Below, one piece after another: positions 17,486 to 25,353 of a stretch of DNA of 27,274 nucleotides. This stretch comes from Fen-178 sp049516835 (GTDB lineage Bacteria; Acidobacteriota; Terriglobia; Bryobacterales; Bryobacteraceae), in contig JBEKSR010000077.1 in NCBI GenBank assembly GCA_049516835.1, positions 1-27,274 on the forward strand. Reading direction: 5' to 3'. The translations under genes and the position numbers were made by a program. The notes below the pieces were generated by a model. It did not search any database, was not told the DNA's origin, and was given only the letters and a program-made list of their open reading frames with translations. Numbering within the stretch: the stretch's first letter is position 1; every line of letters starts with the position of its first letter.

Positions 17486-17725
17486 TCACGCACCGCCGTA
17501 CAGCCGAAGCCCGGAAATATCCTTGAAGTCGCCCGGGTTCAACGTCCACAACTCCGCATCCCGAACGATGGCGCAGGCGGCAATCGCCAAGTCCATCTCG
17601 CGGCCGCGCGGGTGGCGGACCGAACGATACAGTTTGGCGCTCAGTGCGGCTTCGGCAGGTCCGAAGACGATGGCCGATTCCCTCGGAAACAGGCGGTCCG
17701 CCAAGGCAAGCTCCTGCGGTAAACG
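17486..17725 (-). pseudogene. Truncated PIN-domain toxin gene, C-terminal half only
   Basis: The minus strand encodes about 79 residues ending in a TGA at 17486-17488 that look like the end of a PIN domain. The segment has KLYRSVRHPRGREMDLAIAA, then CAIVRDAELWTLNPGDF and SGLRLYGGA. The Asp in EMDLAIAA and in NPGDF are the late active-site acids. The first half of the domain, with the DTN motif, is missing. Upstream sequence runs into the start region of the + strand gene at 17754 and shows no PIN features, and no antitoxin gene is present. The remnant is probably not functional. The region 17425-17753 holds nothing else that I recognise except a -10-like box. Confidence 0.75.
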
Positions 17726-17736
17726 CGGGCCTGCGC

Positions 17737-17742
17737 TACAAT
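17737..17742 (+). promoter_or_regulatory. Candidate -10 box of the 167-aa gene
   Basis: TACAAT at 17737-17742 resembles a sigma-70 -10 box; a similar GATACAAT lies before the secreted-protein gene at 23707-23712. The ATG follows only 11 nt later, so a transcript from here would be almost leaderless, and no Shine-Dalgarno is visible. No good -35 box accompanies it. Confidence 0.35.
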
Positions 17743-17753
17743 GACCCTTCGCC

Positions 17754-18257
17754 ATGCAAGTGCTCCAGGCCGGCCAGCATAAACTGATATACCTGGAACT
17801 CCAGCCGGTGATGGTCGCCAACATCGCGCGGCAGGCGGGGTTCGAGACCCGGACCAAGGAGAGCCAGCGAAGCATCCAACTCGAGCTGAGCGCGCCGGGC
17901 AGGCAGGCGCCGCTGCTGCTGTTCGACGCCGCGGATCCGGCCAACCTGGGTTGGTTCTCGCGCTGCCAGTTCTACGTGGATGGGCGCTCCGGATCGGTCA
18001 TGCAGACGCCCATGACCCTGGCCAACAAGCGCGACCGCAGCGGCCAGCCGCACCACAATTCCGTGCGCCTGGCGATTTCCAAAGAGCTGCCGGCCGGCTT
18101 CCGTCTTCCCGGTCAACAGTCGCTCACCGAGCAGGTTTTCTACAACCTGCTGTTCAACTTCTTGAACGCACTCACCAAGACCGGTGTGGCCGTGTGCGGT
18201 GGGGGGGTGGTGCAGCCGCTGGCGGGACGCACGGAAAGCGTCGGCCCGCGAAATTAG
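17754..18257 (+). CDS. Protein of unknown function, 167 aa
   Basis: I do not recognise this family. The protein is soluble, without signal peptide or membrane helix. It has a mixed alpha/beta look: an N-terminal strand pattern with KLIYLELQPVMVANIARQAG, a middle part with SIQLELSAPGRQAPLLLFDA, a His/Arg-rich stretch in the centre and an amphipathic helix near FYNLLFNFLNALTKTGVA. An in-frame stop at 17742 fixes the start at ATG 17754. Its 3' end overlaps the convergent phosphomannomutase gene by 3-4 nt, with no terminator between. Codon use looks like that of its neighbours and the frame is fully open. It is probably a real gene; a role cannot be stated. Confidence 0.65.
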   Translation: MQVLQAGQHKLIYLELQPVMVANIARQAGFETRTKESQRSIQLELSAPGRQAPLLLFDAADPANLGWFSRCQFYVDGRSGSVMQTPMTLANKRDRSGQPHHNSVRLAISKELPAGFRLPGQQSLTEQVFYNLLFNFLNALTKTGVAVCGGGVVQPLAGRTESVGPRN

Positions 18258-19624
18258 CTGGACCGCTGCGGCGCGTTCTTCTTGGCCCGCTCGACCACGG
18301 ATTCCACCTCGGCCTGGTACTCCTTCAGGAGTTCGGGCGTGGTGGCTTCGAAACGCATCACCACGACAGGCTGCGTATTGGATGCGCGCACCAGGCCCCA
18401 CCCATGCGGGAACAGGACGCGCACGCCATCCACGTCGACCGTCTTGTGCCTGGCGCGCAACTCGGCGCTGGCCTGGCGCACCACCTCGAACTTGATCTCA
18501 TCGGGGCAATCGAAGCGGATTTCCGGGGTGGTCACGGTCCGGGGCAGGTCCGCGAGCTGGCGGGAAAGCGGCTGGCCGGAGTTGGCCACGATTTCCATCA
18601 AGCGGCAGGCGGCGTAGAGCGCGTCGTCGAAGCCGTAGTAACGGTCGGCGAAGAACATGTGGCCGCTCATCTCGCCGGCCAGCTCGGCGCGCGTCTCCTG
18701 CATCTTGGCCTTGATGAGCGAATGGCCGGTCTTCCACATGATGGCATTACCGCCGCGCGCGGCGATATCGTCGTACATCAACTGCGAACATTTCACTTCG
18801 CCGATGAAGGTGGCGCCGGGCTTCCGGCTGAGGATTTCGCGGGCGTAGACGATCATCAACTGGTCGCCGTACATCACCGTTCCGCCGTCGTCAACCACGC
18901 CGATGCGGTCGGCATCGCCGTCGAAGGCGATGCCGAAATCGGCTCGGGTCTGGCGCACGTTGGCGATGAGCGGCTCGAGATTCTTTAGGACGGTCGGGTC
19001 GGGATGGTGGTTGGGAAAACGGCCGTCCATCTCGAAGAACATTTCGGTGGCGGCGACGTTCAACTTTTCGAGAATCCGGTGCATCACCGGGCCGCCGACG
19101 CCGTTGCCGGCGTCCACGCAAACCCGGATGCGGCGCGAAAAGTGGAATTGGGAGCAGATCTCGGCGACATAGGCGGTGGTCGCGTCGGCGGTTTTCTCGC
19201 TGCCATCGCCGCGCGCCAGGCCGCCGGTTTCGATCGCGCGGCGGATCTCCTGGATGGCTTCGCCGTAAATGGTGGAGGTCCCGGAGACCACCTTGAATCC
19301 GTTGAATTCGGGCGGATTGTGGCTGCCCGTGATCATGACGGCGCCATCGGCCTTCAGATGGAAGACGGAGTAATACAGCACGGGCGTGGGAACCACCCCG
19401 AGGTCCGTGACCTCGCAACCGCTGGCCTTGAGACCGCGCATGAGGGCGTCGCGCAGGCGGGGGGAACTCAGGCGCGTATCGCGGCCGAGATTCACCTTCT
19501 TGCCGGCGTGACGCTGGAGATAGGTTCCGAAGGCCTGGCCGAGCGTTTCGATATCGGCATCCAGCAGTTCGACGTCGGCCGCGCCGCGGATATCGTATTC
19601 ACGGAAAATGGTGGGCTTTAACAT
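18254..19624 (-). CDS. Phosphomannomutase/phosphoglucomutase (AlgC/ManB-like)
   Basis: 456-aa alpha-D-phosphohexomutase, interconverting the 1- and 6-phosphates of mannose or glucose to supply GDP-mannose or UDP-glucose for surface polysaccharide. Four domain signatures are visible in order: FREYDIRG at the N-terminus, the phosphoserine loop TGSHNPPEFNGFK, the metal loop DGDADRIG and the sugar loop GEMSGHMFF. The phosphate-binding RASNTQPVVVMRFEA is near the C-terminus. This set fits the bifunctional PMM/PGM group rather than GlmM, whose active loop differs. The start is ATG at 19624, divergent from bamA across 313 nt. The stop overlaps the convergent unknown gene. Confidence 0.93.
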   Translation of the reverse strand: MLKPTIFREYDIRGAADVELLDADIETLGQAFGTYLQRHAGKKVNLGRDTRLSSPRLRDALMRGLKASGCEVTDLGVVPTPVLYYSVFHLKADGAVMITGSHNPPEFNGFKVVSGTSTIYGEAIQEIRRAIETGGLARGDGSEKTADATTAYVAEICSQFHFSRRIRVCVDAGNGVGGPVMHRILEKLNVAATEMFFEMDGRFPNHHPDPTVLKNLEPLIANVRQTRADFGIAFDGDADRIGVVDDGGTVMYGDQLMIVYAREILSRKPGATFIGEVKCSQLMYDDIAARGGNAIMWKTGHSLIKAKMQETRAELAGEMSGHMFFADRYYGFDDALYAACRLMEIVANSGQPLSRQLADLPRTVTTPEIRFDCPDEIKFEVVRQASAELRARHKTVDVDGVRVLFPHGWGLVRASNTQPVVVMRFEATTPELLKEYQAEVESVVERAKKNAPQRSS

Positions 19625-19937
19625 GCAGGCAGTCTTCCGTACGCCAGTTTACGACAATGTGGCGCCGGTCCCAAAGGGCGCCCCCTTGCCGCCGGCGGGG
19701 TTGGTCCGGGCTGGGAAGAACACCGGCGACAAGATCGCGCCCCCTGGGCCCGCCGCCACGGGCCATCGAGGACCGTGCCTGCGGTTCACACCTGTAGCCT
19801 GCTACACTCGTTGTTGCTCACCCCGAAGATCCGCTAGAATAATGGCTTACCATCTTCGAGAATCGGCTGTATCGAGTGAAACTGGTTCCCGTGCATCAAC
19901 GTCTCCGTAACTGCGCAGAGTGGAAAGGTATGCCTGC
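19625..19937. promoter_or_regulatory. Divergent intergenic region with candidate bamA promoter
   Basis: This 313-nt region separates the mutase from bamA. TTGTTG (19811-19816) and TAGAAT (19835-19840) are spaced by 18 nt and face bamA, leaving a leader of about 90 nt. An 18-nt stretch CACCGGCGACAAGATCGC (19721-19738) is the exact reverse complement of one at 23682-23699 behind skp. No gene-like frame is supported here, and I see no clear promoter for the mutase. Confidence 0.45.
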
Positions 19938-22928
19938 ATGAAGTGTTTCGGGCGCGTTCGCCTGATGGCAGCATCGGCTTGTCTCTGCGCATTCTGGATC
20001 CATACGCTCGGCGCGCAGGCGCAGCCTCCGCAGCCATCGCCGCCTCCCCAGCAAAAACCGGGGCAACCGCCCCCGAGCGCACCGCCGCAGCCGCAGAAGA
20101 ATCCGTTTGAAAATGTGCCGGCGGGTCCGGAGGGCGCGCCGCAGCAGCCACCGCAGCAACCGGCCCAGCAGCAGCCCGCGCAGCCGCGACTGGAAGCGCC
20201 TAAGCCGGCGGAGGCCGCCAAGCCGGTTGCGGGAGAGGCCATCGAAGCCATCGAGTTCCGGGGCGCGCGGCGCGTGCCGCAGGACACCTTGAAGGCGCTC
20301 ATCAGCAGCAAGGCCGGCGACATTTTCAGCGACGATGCCATGCGGCGCGACTTCATGGCGCTGTGGAACACGGGGCGCTTCGACGACATCCGGCTGGAAA
20401 CGGAGCCGGGCCGCATTGGCCTGATTGTGCGCTTCGTGGTGACCGAGCGGCGCGTCATCCGCTCCATCAACTACGAGGGCATCCACTCGGTCACGGTTTC
20501 GGAGATCCTGGACCGCTTCAAGGAGCGCAAGGTCGGTCTTTCGGTGGAATCGCAGTACGACCCCAACAAGATCCAGCGCGCCTCCATCGTGCTGAAAGAA
20601 TATCTAGCCGAGCGCGGACGCCAGTACGCCACCGTGGAACCGCAGATCGAACAGCTCCCGCCTTCCTCTCTGAAAGTCACGTTTAACGTGAACGAAGGGC
20701 CCAAGGTGAAGGTGGGAGAGATCAAGATTTCGGGGAACGAGGCGTACAACCGAAGGTGGGTGATCTCCGCCATGAAGAACCTGAAACCCTACGGCATCCC
20801 CCACTCGATTCTGTTCGAAAACATCTTCGCCAAGACGTTCGATCAAGACAAGCTCGAAGAGGACAAAGAGCGCATCGTGCAGGCGTATCGGGACCACGGT
20901 TACTTCACGGCCAAGACCCTGGATGAGACCGTGAAGATCATCCCCAAAGGCGGGCGGGGCTGGCGGCTCCCCATCGTCAAGACCAACGGTCCGGGCATCT
21001 ACGCGGACATCGCCATCCCGGTGGAAGAGGGACGGCTGTACCACTTGCACAACATGACCTTCGTGGGGGTGAAACTGTTCCGCACGCCCGAAGTGCTCAT
21101 GAAGCCGCTGTTCGGCATGACCACCGGAGACGTCTTCTCCACCGAAAAGCTGCGCAAGGGCATCGAGAACATGCGCAAGTTTTACGGCAAGTTCGGTTAC
21201 ATCGATTTCGTCCCCGAGCCTTCCCCCGACGTCATTCCGAACAGCGACCAGGTCGATCTCACGCTGACGGCGGACGAAGGGAAGCAGTTTTTCATCCGGC
21301 GCATCGATTTTTCGGGCAACACCACCACCCGCGACAAAGTGATCCGCCGCGAGATCCTGCTCGACGAAGGCGACATTTTCAACTCCGAGCTATGGGATTA
21401 CAGCATCCTGCGGCTCAACCAGCTCGGCTATTTCGAAATGCTGAAGAAGGAAGACAGCCTCGACAACCTCAGGCGCAATCCGCAGTCCAACACCGTGGAC
21501 ATCACCCTCAAGGTGAAGGAGCGCGGAAAGAACTCGATCGGGTTGAACGGCGGCGTTTCCGGCATCGCCGGCAGCTTCATGGGGTTCAATTACTCCACCA
21601 ACAACTTCCTCGGGCTGGGCGAAACGCTGTCCCTCGATTCGCAGCTCGGCACGCGTATGCGGTCCGTGAGGTTGGGGTTCACCGAGCCGTATTTCATGGA
21701 CCGGCCGATTCAGCTCGGCTTTATGGTCTATCTGACCCGGTTCGATTTCAACCAGGGCCGCGAGGCCTCGATTCTGGCGGGGCAAAACCTGATTCCGGAG
21801 TATAACCAACTGGGCGCGCAGAACCTGCTGAACTACGTCCAGAACAGCCACGGGTTTTCGGTCTCGGCGAGCACCCATTTACGGCGGAGTTTCGCGCAGA
21901 TCGGCCTCACTTACGGCTTCGACATCTCCTCCACGAAAACGCTGACCACGGCCGCCGACAATTACTTCCAGTACATCAACTTCAGCGGTGTGGCCGGACC
22001 CAATTCACTGACCGGGGTCAGAACCAGCCACGTCACGCCATCGTATTCCTACAACACCGTGAACCATCCCATCACGCCCACCGGCGGCAGGAGTCTGTTT
22101 GTCTCCTTCGACTTCGCCGGCAGCATACTGGGCGGGAACGTGAATACCATCCGGCCGACGCTGGACGCCAAGTACTTCCACCCGGCCCCATGGCACAGAA
22201 GCCACATCCTGGCGTTGCACCTGATGGGCTCGGCCATCACCGGATACGGCGGGAGGTATGTGCCTCCGTTCTCGCGCACGTTCATGGGAGGAGAGCAGGA
22301 CATCCGCGGATTCGAAATCTGGGGCATCACCCCGATCGCTTTCATACCGTCGTCCGGCAGCGTCAACGTGCTGAACGACGACGGATCGGCGCGCACCCAG
22401 AAGGTGGTCAGCAACGGCGCGCTCACCTCGGCCAACGTCACCATGACGGTTCCCACCTATCAGCTCATCACGCCGGGCGGCGACACCCAACTGCTGGGGA
22501 ACTTCGAGTACCGGATTCCGATTGTCGGGCCGGTGACACTGGCGCCGTTTTTCGATGCGGGCGTCGACAAGATCCTGCGCAGCAACCAGCTCACCCTGGA
22601 ACCCTCGCGGGTGGGCGACTTGAACAGCCAGTTTCCCCAGGCGGGCTACAGCGGGAAGGTGTACATCGCGCCGGGCACGCAGAAGATGCGCGCCTCCACC
22701 GGGCTGGAGCTTCAGGTGATGCTGCCCGTGGTCAATGCACCGTTCCGCCTGTACTTCGCTTACAATCCCTCGGTGGTGCGGGAATATGTGCAGCCACCCA
22801 TCGTGGCGGACCGGTCGTCCTTTCCCAACAACGCCACGTTTCTCAACTCAATTGCAACCTACGGCCAAGCCCTTCCATTCTATGAGAAGCGGACCATGTT
22901 CCGCTTCACGATTGGCAGGACGTTCTGA
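19938..22928 (+). CDS. bamA: Outer membrane protein assembly factor BamA
   Basis: 996-aa Omp85-family protein that inserts beta-barrel proteins into the outer membrane. A signal peptide ends near GAQAQ (about residue 25), then comes an unusual linker of about 50 residues rich in Pro and Gln (to about residue 85). Five POTRA domains follow, from IEAIEFRGARRVPQ to the repeat starting FFIRRIDFSGNTTTRDKVI, and the 16-strand barrel begins near residue 530. The barrel lock motif appears as QDIRGFE near residue 788, and the chain ends with the C-terminal Phe of outer-membrane barrels (FRFTIGRTF). ATG 19938 is preferred because AAAGG lies 9 nt before it; GTG 19920 is an upstream alternative. An skp-like gene follows, the classical bamA-skp order. 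Confidence 0.95.
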   Translation: MKCFGRVRLMAASACLCAFWIHTLGAQAQPPQPSPPPQQKPGQPPPSAPPQPQKNPFENVPAGPEGAPQQPPQQPAQQQPAQPRLEAPKPAEAAKPVAGEAIEAIEFRGARRVPQDTLKALISSKAGDIFSDDAMRRDFMALWNTGRFDDIRLETEPGRIGLIVRFVVTERRVIRSINYEGIHSVTVSEILDRFKERKVGLSVESQYDPNKIQRASIVLKEYLAERGRQYATVEPQIEQLPPSSLKVTFNVNEGPKVKVGEIKISGNEAYNRRWVISAMKNLKPYGIPHSILFENIFAKTFDQDKLEEDKERIVQAYRDHGYFTAKTLDETVKIIPKGGRGWRLPIVKTNGPGIYADIAIPVEEGRLYHLHNMTFVGVKLFRTPEVLMKPLFGMTTGDVFSTEKLRKGIENMRKFYGKFGYIDFVPEPSPDVIPNSDQVDLTLTADEGKQFFIRRIDFSGNTTTRDKVIRREILLDEGDIFNSELWDYSILRLNQLGYFEMLKKEDSLDNLRRNPQSNTVDITLKVKERGKNSIGLNGGVSGIAGSFMGFNYSTNNFLGLGETLSLDSQLGTRMRSVRLGFTEPYFMDRPIQLGFMVYLTRFDFNQGREASILAGQNLIPEYNQLGAQNLLNYVQNSHGFSVSASTHLRRSFAQIGLTYGFDISSTKTLTTAADNYFQYINFSGVAGPNSLTGVRTSHVTPSYSYNTVNHPITPTGGRSLFVSFDFAGSILGGNVNTIRPTLDAKYFHPAPWHRSHILALHLMGSAITGYGGRYVPPFSRTFMGGEQDIRGFEIWGITPIAFIPSSGSVNVLNDDGSARTQKVVSNGALTSANVTMTVPTYQLITPGGDTQLLGNFEYRIPIVGPVTLAPFFDAGVDKILRSNQLTLEPSRVGDLNSQFPQAGYSGKVYIAPGTQKMRASTGLELQVMLPVVNAPFRLYFAYNPSVVREYVQPPIVADRSSFPNNATFLNSIATYGQALPFYEKRTMFRFTIGRTF

Positions 22929-22978
22929 AACGGCCGCGCGCCAATATGTTAGTATTGATGAACTTAGGAGTTTCAAGC

Positions 22979-23671
22979 TTGAAGAAGAATCTGATTGTAT
23001 TCTCCGTATTGGTCTGGGCAGTGGCCGCGCTGGCACAGGCTCAGGGCCAGGTTCCCACCAAGATCGCGATCATCCACGTGCAAAATGCCATCCTGAGCAC
23101 GAAGGACGGCCAGAAGGCCGCCGCCGATCTTCAGGCCCAGTTCAATCCCAGGCAGCAGGAACTGGAGAAGAAGCAGGCTGAGCTTACCGCGCTTCAGGAC
23201 CAGTTGCGCAAGGGCAGCGCGACCATGAGTGAGGAGGCCAAGACCAAGCTCATGCGCGACATCGACGCCACCACCACGAGGGTGAACCGGGACACCCAGG
23301 ACGCGCGGAGCGATCTGGATGAGGCCCAGGGCAAGCTCATGCAGGAGCTTGGCGGCAAGATGATGGCGGTGCTCGAGAAATACGCCACGGCAAACGCCTT
23401 CGCGGTGGTTCTGGACGTGAGCAATCCGCAGACGCCGGTGCTGTGGGCCGCCTCCGCGGTGGACATCACCAACGACAACGATATCGTGAAGCTGTACGAC
23501 CAGGCGTATCCGGGTGCGGCCGCTGCTCCCGCCGTTCCCGCGGCCAAGCCGGCTGCCAGGCCGGCTGCTCCGGCGCAGACGCCGGCTGTCAGGCCGGCTG
23601 CTCCGGCGCAGACGCCGGCTGCCAAGCCGGCTGCTCCGGCGCAGACGCCGCCGCCCGCAAAGAAGAACTGA
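22979..23671 (+). CDS. skp: Periplasmic chaperone of the Skp/OmpH family with Pro/Ala-rich tail
   Basis: 230-aa exported protein. A signal peptide (KKNLIVFSVLVWAVAALAQA) is followed by the OmpH/Skp core: a first strand IAIIHVQNAILSTKDGQKA, two long coiled-coil helices (about residues 50-120) and a closing strand near AFAVVLDVSNPQTPVLWA. Skp trimers hold unfolded outer-membrane proteins for BamA. The start is TTG 22979, because TAGGAG lies 8 nt upstream; the ATG at 22946 would add residues before the signal peptide. The C-terminal 50 residues are a low-complexity Pro/Ala/Lys/Gln tail encoded by three 33-bp tandem repeats. It follows bamA by 50 nt, and the two probably share a transcript. Confidence 0.9.
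   Translation: MKKNLIVFSVLVWAVAALAQAQGQVPTKIAIIHVQNAILSTKDGQKAAADLQAQFNPRQQELEKKQAELTALQDQLRKGSATMSEEAKTKLMRDIDATTTRVNRDTQDARSDLDEAQGKLMQELGGKMMAVLEKYATANAFAVVLDVSNPQTPVLWAASAVDITNDNDIVKLYDQAYPGAAAAPAVPAAKPAARPAAPAQTPAVRPAAPAQTPAAKPAAPAQTPPPAKKN
23551..23649 (+). repeat. Three tandem 33-bp repeats in the skp 3' end
   Basis: Units 23551-23583, 23584-23616 and 23617-23649 are nearly identical, differing at a few bases in the CCAGG/TCAGG/CCAAG part. Each encodes 11 residues of the type AARPAAPAQTP. Being a multiple of three, the unit can expand or shrink without a frameshift. Confidence 0.92.
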
Positions 23672-23672
23672 C

Positions 23673-23699
23673 GTAGCGCCGGCGATCTTGTCGCCGGTG
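23673..23699. repeat. Short palindromic repeat GTAGCGCCGGCG type, after skp
   Basis: CCGGCGA (23679-23685) and TCGCCGG (23691-23697) form a 7-bp stem with a 5-nt loop directly behind the skp stop. It has no T-run, so it is not a standard terminator. The start GTAGCGCCGGCG recurs at 27106-27117, and an 18-nt part recurs inverted at 19721-19738. Confidence 0.6.
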
Positions 23700-23734
23700 G
23701 TGTGCGATACAATGCAGGCAGGGGGAGAGTATCC

Positions 23735-24406
23735 ATGAGAACTCTCATCGGTCTTCTTGTCCCGCTGCTTCTGGCCACCGGGCTTTTCGCGCAGTATCAC
23801 GGCGGTTTCAGGAATCCTCGACCTTTCGTGCACGGTACTTTCGGCGGCGTGGTTTTCCCGGGCGGCGGGCCGCGGCTCACCGTTCCCGGCGCCATCGCCG
23901 ATCCGACTTTTGCCACGCGGCTGGGCGGCACGGTCGCGGGGCAAGGCTTCTGGAGGCGACCCTCCGTTCCTGGCACACGCCGCCCCGGAACTGTGGTTGT
24001 GTATGGGTATCCAGTGTATGTGGGTGGGTACTTCGACAACGCCTATTTGGCCGAACCGGCGCCGCAACAGCTTTCGAGTAGCACGGTGATTGATCCTTCG
24101 CGGCCCGCCCCGGCGAGCATCGACGACTTCGGCTCCGATGACGCTCCGGACCCCACTACCCCTACCGCCGCCGCTGCCGAGAGCCAGCCGGTGGAGGAGC
24201 CGGCTTCAACCGCTGAGCCTTCCCATTACCTGATCGCGTTCAAGGACCACAGCGTGTATTCGGCGGTGGCGTATTGGGTGGATGGCGACACCCTGCACTA
24301 CTTCACGTCGGGGAATACTCACAACCAGGTGTCGCTCGCGCTGATCGACCGCGATTTGACTGAGCGGTTGAACAAAGAGTCGGGCCTCGAGGTTAAGCTT
24401 CCGTAG
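23735..24406 (+). CDS. Secreted protein of unknown function, 223 aa
   Basis: It has a signal peptide of about 20 residues (MRTLIGLLVPLLLATGLFAQ), then a Gly/Pro/Phe-rich mature part, a Pro/Ala/Asp-rich linker (about residues 110-162) and a compact C-terminal module of about 60 residues. The module holds YLIAFKDHSVYSAVAYW, then GDTLHYFTSGNTHNQVSL and LIDRDLTERLN. That module resembles one I recall from acidobacterial exported proteins of unknown function, but I cannot name a family. ATG 23735 has GGGGGAGAG upstream. A -10-like GATACAAT lies at 23705-23712, 23 nt before the start. Not obviously linked in function to skp, though on the same strand 63 nt away. Confidence 0.78.
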   Translation: MRTLIGLLVPLLLATGLFAQYHGGFRNPRPFVHGTFGGVVFPGGGPRLTVPGAIADPTFATRLGGTVAGQGFWRRPSVPGTRRPGTVVVYGYPVYVGGYFDNAYLAEPAPQQLSSSTVIDPSRPAPASIDDFGSDDAPDPTTPTAAAAESQPVEEPASTAEPSHYLIAFKDHSVYSAVAYWVDGDTLHYFTSGNTHNQVSLALIDRDLTERLNKESGLEVKLP

Positions 24407-24438
24407 GGTCGCAGGGCATGCCTGGGCCCCTGATTTGA

Positions 24439-24508
24439 TCGAGAAGTTGAAAATCGAGAAAAAATCGAGAACTTGAAGTTGACTAAACTCTGTGATGTGT
24501 GGTATGGT
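24439..24508 (+). promoter_or_regulatory. Promoter with upstream direct repeats before the PEP-CTERM gene
   Basis: TTGACT (24479-24484) and TATGGT (24503-24508), spaced by 18 nt, form a good -35/-10 pair 20 nt before the ATG. Upstream, TCGAGAA occurs three times (24439, 24454, 24465). The first and third copies extend to 13 nt (TCGAGAAGTTGAA and TCGAGAACTTGAA) with one mismatch and are 26 nt apart. They sit where an activator or UP element would act. Confidence 0.5.
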
Positions 24509-24527
24509 ACTCACCCGGGAGGTAGAG

Positions 24528-25070
24528 ATGCTCCGTATAGTCGGTGCGGTGGTGATCTGGCTGTTTCTTGGCTCGCCCGTCCGGGCGGGGATGGTTGGCG
24601 ATCAGGTGTCCTTGACCTGGTTTTTGCCCGATCTCTCCACTATCTACCTAGGCCCCGCGACGGCTACAGTGGGCGCCGGTGTCGAGTTTCCAGCAAGCAC
24701 GTTTCCGAGCAATCCGGCTGTCAGTGTGGATCTCACCGACACGACGATCACCTTCACCGGCGGATACCAGAGCACTTTCAACGCGGCGGCGTTCAATGGT
24801 TTTGGCATTTCAGATCTGACGCACCAGAATTTCAGTGCGGTATCGATCTTATCCGCGACAAACGATTGGGTTGGCTTCAGTTCCAGTCGCGTGAGTTTCG
24901 ATGCCGGACACGTCTACGTGAACTTCGCCAGTTTGCCGCTTTCTACCAGCGATCAACTCGTCCTTCAAGTCACACAGAACTCGGTGCCGGAGCCCGGGAC
25001 CTTCGCGTTGCTGCTTTCCGGGCTGATTATCGCCTTCTTGTGGCGGTTACGGAAGAACTTCGCCCTGTAG
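24528..25070 (+). CDS. PEP-CTERM sorting-domain exported protein
   Basis: 180-aa exported protein. A signal peptide (residues 1-18, WLFLGSPVRA) is followed by about 130 residues of beta-rich sequence full of Ser, Thr, Gly and Val, without cysteines or known catalytic motifs. It ends in the tripartite sorting signal: VPEPGTFALLL, a transmembrane helix and an Arg-containing end (RLRKNFAL). Such tails are cut by an exosortase during export, often in bacteria that make exopolysaccharide; no exosortase gene lies in the window. ATG 24528 follows GGAGG by 5 nt. It stands alone, with its own promoter. A structural or matrix role is a guess. Confidence 0.88.
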   Translation: MLRIVGAVVIWLFLGSPVRAGMVGDQVSLTWFLPDLSTIYLGPATATVGAGVEFPASTFPSNPAVSVDLTDTTITFTGGYQSTFNAAAFNGFGISDLTHQNFSAVSILSATNDWVGFSSSRVSFDAGHVYVNFASLPLSTSDQLVLQVTQNSVPEPGTFALLLSGLIIAFLWRLRKNFAL

Positions 25071-25145
25071 AACTTGAAGCTACGACCAAGGGTTTGTGAC
25101 CGCACTCTTGATCCTCCGAAGCCGAGGTTGTTCTTTGGGAATGCT

Positions 25146-25328
25146 CTATCCGGTCGCCACTGCCAGCACGTCGATCGGCCGTACCATCCTTCCGGACAAC
25201 TGCCGAGTCGGCTGGTTCTCGGCCAGCATCAGGCGGTAGTGCCGCGCGTACTTGACCAGCCTGCCATCGGTCTTCACCAGCCGCTGCTGCAAGCTGGTCC
25301 GCGACCAGAGAGCCATTCTGGCAGCGGG
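25146..25328 (-). pseudogene. C-terminal remnant of an IS transposase
   Basis: The minus strand encodes about 60 residues that resemble the very end of IS1380/IS4-type DDE transposases: LWSRTSLQQRLVKTDGRLVK, then YARHYRLMLAEN and a terminal helix before a TAG at 25146-25148. The catalytic core, start codon and inverted ends are all missing, so this is a relic. It lies 25 nt downstream of the guaA stop. The family name is from recalled similarity and is the less sure part. Confidence 0.6.
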
Positions 25329-25353
25329 AATCGTGCAATTACTGGGGGCCCCC

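Noticed and set aside
19608..19910. 100-codon plus-strand frame between the mutase and bamA
   Set aside because: Contains a dispersed repeat and the bamA promoter candidate, and no plausible protein features.
23551..23649. Three regular 33-bp repeats as a possible CRISPR array
   Set aside because: The units are contiguous with no spacers and lie in the skp reading frame.
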